This document shows positions 6,899 to 12,581 of a DNA stretch of 12,581 nt, piece after piece (positions within the stretch are counted from its first letter, which is position 1; the number at the start of each line of letters is the position of its first letter). The position numbers were made by a program, and so were the translations under genes. The notes under the pieces are model-generated. The model searched no databases and had not been told where the DNA came from. It was given only the letters and a program-made list of their open reading frames with translations. The stretch lies in assembly GCA_002310075.1 (NCBI GenBank), contig DBXU01000059.1, forward strand, positions 10,904 to 23,484. Reading direction: 5' to 3'. The stretch comes from Bacteroidales bacterium UBA1204 (GTDB taxonomy: Bacteria > Bacteroidota > Bacteroidia > Bacteroidales > F082).

Positions 6899-8545
6899 AT
6901 GAAAATCAAGTATTTAGCAATTATCGCAGCCGTGGCACTTTTCGCCACCGCGTGCAACAACAAGAAGCCTGTACAGCCCCAAGAACCTGTGCAGGAGCAA
7001 ACTGCCAACCTGTCGGACAAATACGCCGAGTACACCTTGACGACCGACATCAGCCATCTCAGCGAGAACGAACGCGAGATGTTGCCGCTACTCTTCGAAG
7101 CCGCCGATATCATGGACAACCTGTTCTGGATGGAAAACTATGGCGACAAAGAAGAACTTATGGCCAAGATTGGCGACAATGCTGACCTTAAGAAATTGGC
7201 TTCCATAGCCTATGGCCCATGGGATGGCCTCGATGGCAATAAGCCTTTCGTTGACGGCATTGGTGAGAAACCTGCCGGTGCACAGTTCTATCCCGCCGAC
7301 ATGACCGAGGAGGAGTGGAACACCTTTGACGACCCCAACAAGACCAGCCAGTACACAGTGATCGTTCGTGACGAAAACGGCAACCTGAAATGTGTATGGT
7401 ATCACGACTACTTCGAGCAGCAGATCAAGAAAGCCGCTTCGCTGTTGGACGACGCCTCCGAACTGGCCGGCGATGAGGAGTTTGCCGAATACCTGCGCCT
7501 TCGTGCCAAGGCACTCCGCACTGACGACTACCTTGAAAGCGACATGCAGTGGATGGATGTCCGCAACAACAATATCGACATGGTGATTGGCCCCATCGAA
7601 AACTACACTGACGCTCGTTATGGCATCAAGGCCTCTCACGAAGCCTTTATCCTCGTCAAAGACCAGGAGTGGACCAAGCAACTGGCCCGTTATGCTTCTT
7701 TTGTTCCTGAATTGCAAAAGCAGTTGCCTGTGCCTGCTGAGTATAAAAAAGAGGTGCCTGGCTCCGATGTCGACCTGGCCGCCTATGATGTCGTCTACTA
7801 TGCTGGCGACTGCAATGCCAACAGCAAGACCATCGCCATCAATTTGCCCAACGATGAGCGTGTGCAGCTGCAACGCGGCACCCGTAAACTCCAACTCAAG
7901 AACGCCATGCAGGCCAAATTCGACAAGATCCTGGAGCCTATTGCCAAGGAGCTGATGACGCCCGAATCGATGGATCATATCAAGTTTGACGCCTTCTTCT
8001 CCAACGTCATGTTCCACGAGACGGCACACGGCATGGGCATCAAGAACACCATCACGGGCAAGGGCACTGTTCGTGAGGCTTTGGGCAATCAGTACAATGC
8101 TCTTGAAGAAGCCAAAGCTGACGTGCTTGGCCTTTACCTTGTCACCAAGTTGGCTGAGATGGGCGAATACACCAACACCACCATGGAAGACAACTATACC
8201 ACCTTCATGGCTGGCATCTTCCGCTCGGTGCGTTTCGGCGCTGCCAGTGCCCACGGCAAAGCCAATATGCTCACCTTCAACTATTTCCAAAACGAAGGTG
8301 CTTTCGTCCGCAACGAAGACGGTCGTTATGCCATCGACTTTGAAAAGATGAAGGCTGCTGTCGAGAAACTTGCTGGCGATATCCTCAAGCATCAAGGTGA
8401 CGGCGACTACGAAGCCACCAAGGCTTGGATGGGTGAGATGAGTGTCATCAAACCTCAGCTGCAAGCTGACCTCGACCGTGTCAATGAGGCTGGTATCCCT
8501 GTCGACATCTACTACAACATGGGACCCGATGTGCTGTTGAAGTAA
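6899..8545 (+). CDS. Lipoprotein zinc metallopeptidase related to family M49 (DPP III)
   Basis: This 548-residue protein has a lipoprotein signal peptide: a basic start, a hydrophobic core and the box FATAC, with C19 as the lipidated cysteine. No K-(D/E)2-type surface-export signal is evident after C19, so a periplasmic location is more likely than the cell surface. The zinc site is HETAH (H373, E374, H377), and the probable third ligand lies in the EEAKAD motif (E403 or E404). The stretches IGPIENYTDARYGIKASHEA and RVQLQRGTRKLQLKNAM resemble M49 dipeptidyl-peptidase III relatives. Classical DPP III has the six-residue HExxGH and a longer chain (about 675-730 residues), whereas this protein has a five-residue HExxH followed by Gly. 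It is probably a peptidase acting on short peptides, but aminodipeptidase activity is not shown. ATG 6899 is the only start consistent with the signal peptide. The last 34 nt overlap the convergent ABC gene. Confidence 0.82.
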   Translation: MKIKYLAIIAAVALFATACNNKKPVQPQEPVQEQTANLSDKYAEYTLTTDISHLSENEREMLPLLFEAADIMDNLFWMENYGDKEELMAKIGDNADLKKLASIAYGPWDGLDGNKPFVDGIGEKPAGAQFYPADMTEEEWNTFDDPNKTSQYTVIVRDENGNLKCVWYHDYFEQQIKKAASLLDDASELAGDEEFAEYLRLRAKALRTDDYLESDMQWMDVRNNNIDMVIGPIENYTDARYGIKASHEAFILVKDQEWTKQLARYASFVPELQKQLPVPAEYKKEVPGSDVDLAAYDVVYYAGDCNANSKTIAINLPNDERVQLQRGTRKLQLKNAMQAKFDKILEPIAKELMTPESMDHIKFDAFFSNVMFHETAHGMGIKNTITGKGTVREALGNQYNALEEAKADVLGLYLVTKLAEMGEYTNTTMEDNYTTFMAGIFRSVRFGAASAHGKANMLTFNYFQNEGAFVRNEDGRYAIDFEKMKAAVEKLAGDILKHQGDGDYEATKAWMGEMSVIKPQLQADLDRVNEAGIPVDIYYNMGPDVLLK

Positions 8546-10260
8546 TGGGTTTTGCCCGGCAGGGCATCAATCAGTTTTTGTGTATAAGCGTTAAGCGGAT
8601 GTTCGAAGAGAGCATCCGCTTCGTTTATCTCTACGGGTTGGCCATTGTACATCACCACCACACGGTCGCTCATGAAACGTACCACGCTTAGGTCATGCGA
8701 GATGAAGATATAGGTGAGATGACGTTCCTCTTTTAGCCTGTTGAGGAGGTTCAAGACCTGGGCTTGTACCGACACATCCAAGGCCGACACCGATTCGTCG
8801 CAGATGATGAGGCGTGGGCTGACAGCCAAGGCGCGGGCGATGCAGATACGTTGCCGCTGTCCTCCTGAAAACTCATGCGGATAGCGGTCGTAATGCTCCG
8901 CTTGAAGGCCTACCTGTTCTAGAAGGTCGCAGACCCTATTCCGGCATCTCGTTCTGTCGGTCTCGATGTCGTGTACGATCATAGGCTCGGAGATGGCGTC
9001 GCCGATGGTGATTCGTGGATTAAGAGAGGAATAGGGGTCTTGGAATACGATCTGGGCTTGTTTGCGGAAGTCGCGGAGCGCCTGTCCTTTCAAGGCTGTC
9101 ACCTCAATGCCGTCAAACCATATCTTGCCGCTCGTGGGTTCCGCCAAGCGAAGGATGCTACGCCCGAGGGTGGTCTTGCCGCAGCCCGACTCGCCCACAA
9201 GGCCGAGCGTCTCGCCTTCGTAAACTTCAAGGCTGACGTCGTCGACGGCCTTCACGTGGCTATACACGCGGCTGAAGACACCTTTACGGAGTGGGTACCA
9301 TGTCTTCAAATGCTCTACTTTGAGAAGTGGCTCTTGGCTATACAGTTGCTGGAGATGGGCTTGCCGCTCCTCGTCGGAAATCTGTAGGTCATGCAAAATC
9401 TGCTCCTTGCCACCTTGCCATTGTCCGTCCAAAAACTCCTTGACGATGGGCAGGCGCTTGAGGCGTATGTTCATGGGAGGACGGCAGGCCAGCAGTCCCT
9501 GGGTGTAGGGGTGTTGCGGGTGGCTGAGGATCTGTTGCACCGTGCCACGCTCCAATATCTCGCCATCGTGCATTACTGCTACGTCGTCGGCGATTTCGGC
9601 CACCACACCGAGGTCGTGGGTGATGAAAATCATGCCCATGCCTGTCTCGGCTTGTAGCTTTCGAAGCAACTTGAGGATTTCGAGCTGAACGGTCACGTCG
9701 AGGGCTGTTGTCGGCTCGTCAGCGATGAGCAGCTTGGGGTGGCAAGCGATGGCCATGGCAATCATCACGCGTTGCTTCTGTCCTCCCGAGAGCTCGTGGG
9801 GATAGCTGTCGTAGATGGCTTCGGGCCGGGGCAGCATCACCTGCTTGAAGAGGTCGATGACGCGTTTTTTGGCTTCCACCTTGCTCACGTCTTCATGCTG
9901 TCGGATCATCTCCGACACTTGAAAGCCGCATTTGTAGACGGGGTTGAGAGAGGTCATGGGCTCTTGGAAGATCATGGCGATGCGCTTGCCACGCACTTCG
10001 GCCATCTGCCTTTCGGTAAAATGCTTGATTTCGTCTCCTTCGATTAGGATGCTGTCGGAATCGATGCGGCTGACTCTCTCGTTGAGTAGGCGCATGACTG
10101 CCAACGAGCTGACCGACTTGCCCGAACCTGATTCCCCCACGAGGCCTAGGGTCTTACCTGCAAACACGTCAAGGTCGATGCCGTGAACGGCTTCGTTCCA
10201 TCGACCATCACGCCGGAACGAGACGTGCAGATTGCGAATTTGTAGCAAGGGGGCAGGCAT
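8512..10260 (-). CDS. Peptide/nickel-class ABC transporter, fused double ATPase (DppD-DppF type)
   Basis: I choose ATG at 10260 (582 residues); the frame runs open to 10317 but the extra 19 residues overlap the upstream gene and are not family-like. There are two complete nucleotide-binding domains. The first has Walker A GESGSGKS (42-49), signature LSGGQ (157-161), Walker B D181-E182 and H215. The second has GESGCGKT (356-363), FSGGQ (464-468), D488-E489 in [12 protein letters not shown], and H522. The linker motif [16 protein letters not shown] (248-263) and the RLP that follows it are typical of DppD/OppD. The protein would energise import of peptides, nickel or similar solutes from the cytoplasmic side of a permease pair, but no permease or binding-protein gene is in the window. 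Its last codons lie antisense to the metallopeptidase gene. A GsiA/YejF-like role is equally possible. Confidence 0.9.
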   Translation of the reverse strand: MPAPLLQIRNLHVSFRRDGRWNEAVHGIDLDVFAGKTLGLVGESGSGKSVSSLAVMRLLNERVSRIDSDSILIEGDEIKHFTERQMAEVRGKRIAMIFQEPMTSLNPVYKCGFQVSEMIRQHEDVSKVEAKKRVIDLFKQVMLPRPEAIYDSYPHELSGGQKQRVMIAMAIACHPKLLIADEPTTALDVTVQLEILKLLRKLQAETGMGMIFITHDLGVVAEIADDVAVMHDGEILERGTVQQILSHPQHPYTQGLLACRPPMNIRLKRLPIVKEFLDGQWQGGKEQILHDLQISDEERQAHLQQLYSQEPLLKVEHLKTWYPLRKGVFSRVYSHVKAVDDVSLEVYEGETLGLVGESGCGKTTLGRSILRLAEPTSGKIWFDGIEVTALKGQALRDFRKQAQIVFQDPYSSLNPRITIGDAISEPMIVHDIETDRTRCRNRVCDLLEQVGLQAEHYDRYPHEFSGGQRQRICIARALAVSPRLIICDESVSALDVSVQAQVLNLLNRLKEERHLTYIFISHDLSVVRFMSDRVVVMYNGQPVEINEADALFEHPLNAYTQKLIDALPGKTHYFNSTSGPML

Positions 10261-10279
10261 TTTGTGTCTATTCTTGTTG

Positions 10280-10287
10280 CAAATATA
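10280..10287 (-). promoter_or_regulatory. Probable -7 box of the ABC ATPase gene
   Basis: On the minus strand TATATTTG (10287-10280) matches TAnnTTTG and lies 19 bp upstream of ATG 10260. It falls in the 34-bp gap between the serine ammonia-lyase stop (10295) and the ABC start. No good -33 TTTG is found at the normal distance, which would fall inside the 3' end of the upstream gene. The ABC gene may also be read from the upstream promoter. Confidence 0.45.
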
Positions 10288-10294
10288 GTGTTTT

Positions 10295-11497
10295 TTACAA
10301 CATTTGTTTGTAATCACGGGCCAGGCCGCCTTGAGAGGTCTCCTTGTATAAGGAAGGCAGGTCTTTGCCGGTTTCTTTCATGGTCTCCACCACCTTGTCG
10401 AACGACACGCGATGGCGTCCGTCGGAGAAAGAGGAGTAGATGTTGGAATCCAAGGCGCGAGCGGCAGCATAGGCGTTGCGTTCGATGCAGGGTATCTGCA
10501 CCAGTCCGCAAACGGGGTCGCAGGTCATGCCCAAATGATGTTCCAAGGCCATCTCGGCGGCATATTCTATTTGTGCCGGGCTTCCTCCAAAGAGTTGGTT
10601 GGCGGCGGCAGCGGCCATGGCGCAGGCCACGCCCACCTCGCCTTGGCAGCCCACTTCGGCACCCGAGATGGAGGCGTTGGTGCGCACGATGTTGCCGACG
10701 AGCCCCGCTGTCACCAAAGCGCGGAGGATGCGTGTCTCAGTAAACTCATAGCTCTTCGAGAGATGATACAGCACGGCAGGCATCACACCACAAGAGCCGC
10801 AGGTGGGCGCGGTGACGATGCGACCGCCCGAGGCGTTTTCCTCGGCTACGGCCAAGGCATAGGAGTATACAAGGCCACGGCTCTTCAGCGTGTGCGTGTA
10901 ACCCGATGCTTTGATGTGATACATGGCCGCCTTGCGACTTAGATTGAGCGGGCCGGGCAGGACGCCTTCGGCTTGCAGACCGCGTTCCACGGCGTCTTTC
11001 ATCACCTGCCACACTTCTTTCATATAGGATTCTATCTCGTCTTGGTCTTCATGCTCATACACGTATTCCCAGTAGGTTCTTCCTCGCTGTTCGCACCAGC
11101 TTAGGATGTCGGTCATCTTGGTGAGCGGATAGAGGTCGGGCTGCTCGTTTTGTTTGCCTTCCTCGGCTAGGTTGCCGCCTCCGATGCTATAAACCGTCCA
11201 GTCGCCTAACAGCTTTTTCTTGTCGTCAAAGGCCTCGAAATGCATTCCGTTGGGGTGGAAAGGGAGGAAGATGTCAGGCTTCCAGATGATTTCCGTAGGC
11301 GCTTTCATAGTGTTGAGGATGGCCCAGTCGGTCATGTGGCCCTTCCCAGTGGCAGCGAGGCTGCCATAAAGGGTCACTTGGAACGAGGAGGCGTTGCTGT
11401 AACGTTGATTGAATAGGGTTGCTGCTTTCTGAGGACCCATGGTATGGCTGCTCGAAGGGCCCAAGCCGATTTTATAGATGTCTTTAATGGTTTTCAT
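10295..11497 (-). CDS. sdaA: L-serine ammonia-lyase, iron-sulfur type, single chain
   Basis: This 400-residue enzyme converts L-serine to pyruvate and ammonia in the cytoplasm. The N-terminal domain begins with the family signature [12 protein letters not shown] (11-22). The C-terminal catalytic domain has [13 protein letters not shown] (229-241), [14 protein letters not shown] (281-294) and [19 protein letters not shown] (324-342). Cys284, Cys326 and Cys337 have the spacing 42 and 11, the same as the three [4Fe-4S] ligands I recall from the Legionella enzyme (343, 385, 396), so these are the probable cluster ligands. Both the alpha and beta domains are in one chain, as in E. coli SdaA. The chain ends [10 protein letters not shown] without a C-terminal cysteine. 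ATG 11497 follows a good promoter. The enzyme links serine catabolism to pyruvate fermentation; the ABC gene lies 34 bp downstream on the same strand. Confidence 0.94.
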   Translation of the reverse strand: MKTIKDIYKIGLGPSSSHTMGPQKAATLFNQRYSNASSFQVTLYGSLAATGKGHMTDWAILNTMKAPTEIIWKPDIFLPFHPNGMHFEAFDDKKKLLGDWTVYSIGGGNLAEEGKQNEQPDLYPLTKMTDILSWCEQRGRTYWEYVYEHEDQDEIESYMKEVWQVMKDAVERGLQAEGVLPGPLNLSRKAAMYHIKASGYTHTLKSRGLVYSYALAVAEENASGGRIVTAPTCGSCGVMPAVLYHLSKSYEFTETRILRALVTAGLVGNIVRTNASISGAEVGCQGEVGVACAMAAAAANQLFGGSPAQIEYAAEMALEHHLGMTCDPVCGLVQIPCIERNAYAAARALDSNIYSSFSDGRHRVSFDKVVETMKETGKDLPSLYKETSQGGLARDYKQML

Positions 11498-11517
11498 GGT
11501 GGTTTGTTATCGTGTTG

Positions 11518-11546
11518 CAAAGGTAAGGTTTTACATGGGTTTGCAA
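11518..11546 (-). promoter_or_regulatory. Promoter of the serine ammonia-lyase gene
   Basis: Reading the minus strand, TTG (-33) at 11546-11544 and TACCTTTG (-7, TAnnTTTG) at 11525-11518 are 18 bp apart. Transcription would start a few bases before ATG 11497, with a leader of roughly 10 bases and no Shine-Dalgarno sequence. The 130-bp gap 11498-11627 also holds the divergent tRNA promoter; the A+T-rich stretch 11551-11586 lies between them. Confidence 0.65.
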
Positions 11547-11586
11547 TAGGCAATGAAGAAAAATCGACTTTTTTTTCGTAAAAATG

Positions 11587-11616
11587 TTTGGCGGAAAGAA
11601 AATCTTTGTATTTTTG
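11587..11616 (+). promoter_or_regulatory. Promoter of tRNA-Ala
   Basis: TTTG at 11587-11590 and TATTTTTG at 11609-11616 are 18 bp apart and fit the -33/-7 pair of Bacteroidota promoters. The -7 box ends 11 bp before the mature tRNA 5' end, so the 5' leader would be only a few bases. Confidence 0.65.
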
Positions 11617-11627
11617 CAGCCGCAAAT

Positions 11628-11701
<74 letters not shown>

Positions 11702-11707
11702 CAAAAG

Positions 11708-11737
11708 AAAAACCCGTTGAGTTTCAACGGGTTTTTT
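11708..11737. terminator. Strong terminator hairpin, usable from both strands
   Basis: AAAAACCCGTTGA (11708-11720) and TCAACGGGTTTTT (11724-11736) form a perfect 13-bp stem with a 3-base loop, six bases after the tRNA. On the plus strand the stem runs into T6 and ends tRNA transcription. On the minus strand it is followed by TTTTTCTTTT and would end transcripts coming from the protease gene. Confidence 0.85.
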
Positions 11738-11745
11738 GTTTGCCT

Positions 11746-11883
11746 ATAAGAGATTCCCTGCGGGAATGGAGAAGATTATATATTGTAATGCGGCGGCAAA
11801 ATAGATCCTACTATCTTCAAGACCTATATGCCGCCACTGTTTATGGCAAAGCCAAGCCCTCCATTCCCCCAGGGGAATCTTAT
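11746..11883. repeat. 138-bp nested inverted-repeat element between tRNA-Ala and the S41 protease
   Basis: The outer arms 11746-11771 and 11859-11883 are inverted copies (23 of 24 aligned bases match, with small gaps). Each arm is itself palindromic (ATTCCC-TGC-GGGAAT; ATTCCCC-CA-GGGGAAT). An inner hairpin pairs 11790-11798 with 11829-11837 and 11801-11807 with 11821-11827 around a 13-base loop. Two inner positions are A-C mismatches on the plus strand but G-U pairs in minus-strand RNA. No ORF of substance lies here. It could be a MITE or REP-type doublet, or a structured 3' untranslated region of the protease mRNA. The right arm touches the protease stop codon. Confidence 0.6.
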
Positions 11884-12581
11884 CAATTACTTCCCAATTC
11901 CTTTATTGCCCTCTGTAGTACCTCATCCATTGGTGCATAAATCGGATAAAACCCTTCGTCATCGAAAAGGTTGCGGGCAATGTAGGCCTTCAGCAAGATG
12001 TCAGCCTCGCGGCGCGCCACTTGTTGTTGTTCTTCTGTACCTTTGATGCCCTTCTCCCCTGCTTGTTTCACCAATTCATTAAACATGACGTCAGTCACCT
12101 TAAAACCTTGGTCGAAAGACTCGACGGTCTTGTATTGTTGCAAATGTCTACGATGCTTGTCGGTATAGTCGAAAGCGTATTGATAAAGTAAGCCCGTGTT
12201 GACGATTCGATTGAAATAATATTGCGTGCTGTCGTCGACGAGGGGCACGTAGATGTCAGGCATGATGCCACCACCGCCATAGACCGTTTTGCCTTTCGGA
12301 GTGGTAAATTTCAGCGAATCAGCGAAATGGATGCTATCGGGATGGAACAATTCACCGTTCTCATAGCGTTCATAGGATTCCAAAAGGTATTTCTCATGGT
12401 CTTCGTCGTATGGCTTTTGGATGCAACGGCCCGTGGGCGTATAGTAACGTGCCACGGTGAGGCGGATGGCTGAGTTGTCGCTGAGCATAATCTGCTCCTG
12501 CACCAGCCCTTTACCAAAAGAACGGCGTCCGATGATGGTGCCACGGTCGTTGTCTTGCAAGGCACCCGCCACGATTTCGCT
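11883..12581 (-). CDS. S41 C-terminal processing protease (CtpA/Prc type), 3' part
   Basis: The frame is open to the window edge and ends at TGA 11885-11883; 232 residues are visible. The first residues, [20 protein letters not shown] followed by SFGKGLVQ, are the core of the S41 active site. The Lys of FGKG is the catalytic general base; by the usual 25-residue spacing the nucleophilic Ser lies two codons beyond the edge. The next block ([20 protein letters not shown]) is the conserved end of the protease domain, and [13 protein letters not shown] (about 100-112) is typical of Bacteroidota homologues. The last 110 residues are a helical C-terminal extension. Such enzymes act in the periplasm on envelope proteins, cutting near their C-termini; the PDZ domain and signal peptide are off the window. 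GTG at 12572 is internal, not a start. Confidence 0.92.
   Translation of the reverse strand, partial: SEIVAGALQDNDRGTIIGRRSFGKGLVQEQIMLSDNSAIRLTVARYYTPTGRCIQKPYDEDHEKYLLESYERYENGELFHPDSIHFADSLKFTTPKGKTVYGGGGIMPDIYVPLVDDSTQYYFNRIVNTGLLYQYAFDYTDKHRRHLQQYKTVESFDQGFKVTDVMFNELVKQAGEKGIKGTEEQQQVARREADILLKAYIARNLFDDEGFYPIYAPMDEVLQRAIKELGSN

Noticed and set aside
7088..8464. 458-codon open frame on the minus strand
   Set aside because: It lies entirely antisense to the metallopeptidase gene, whose signal peptide and zinc motifs are clear. The translation resembles no family I know and reflects codon bias of the plus-strand gene.
10412..10942. 176-codon and overlapping 159-codon open frames on the plus strand
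   Set aside because: Both are antisense to the serine ammonia-lyase active-site region and are low-complexity Arg/His/Gly-rich translations.
11743..11885. Insertion-sequence end or tRNA-adjacent integration site
   Set aside because: The inverted arms could suggest an element end, but there is no transposase or integrase, no duplicated tRNA 3' segment and no target-site duplication in view.

Overview
The window looks like a chromosomal segment from a member of the Bacteroidota, most likely order Bacteroidales; I cannot name the genus. The evidence is the Bacteroidota-type promoter box TAnnTTTG upstream of five transcription units, the absence of Shine-Dalgarno sequences, a BspA-type leucine-rich-repeat surface protein with a type IX secretion (T9SS) C-terminal signal, a TPR-membrane-HTH regulator of a kind common in this phylum, and the overall protein sequences. 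Both edges cut genes.

Positions 1-3568 (+) form the surface and regulation part. They hold the 3' end of an SGNH/GDSL-type hydrolase, a TPR-transmembrane-coiled-coil-HTH regulator whose N-terminus appears to be missing, and a secreted 613-residue LRR protein ending in a T9SS sorting domain. G+C content varies sharply inside the regulator and the LRR gene. The DNA between them carries repeated TTGACA/TTGTCA motifs.

Positions 3630-6871 (+) form a two-gene metabolic operon with a promoter and a terminator. It encodes a biotin carboxylase/biotin-carrier subunit of an acyl-CoA carboxylase and a short-chain (butyryl-type) acyl-CoA dehydrogenase. No carboxyltransferase gene is present in the window. 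Next comes a lipoprotein metallopeptidase related to family M49 (6899-8545, +).

Positions 8512-11546 (-) hold a fused double ATPase of the peptide/nickel ABC transporter class, whose 3' end overlaps the metallopeptidase gene convergently, and upstream of it an iron-sulfur L-serine ammonia-lyase with its own promoter.

Positions 11587-12581 contain a tRNA-Ala(GGC) with its own promoter and a terminator that works on paper in both directions, then a 138-bp nested inverted-repeat element, and the 3' part of a CtpA/Prc-type S41 protease (-). The inverted-repeat element is the most interesting unexplained object. It would lie in the 3' untranslated region of the protease mRNA, and two of its positions pair only as RNA from the minus strand.

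Functionally the window is mostly ordinary metabolic and envelope genes: serine deamination, acyl-CoA metabolism, peptide hydrolysis and possibly uptake, and periplasmic proteolysis. I see no CRISPR array, insertion sequence, prophage or defence system.
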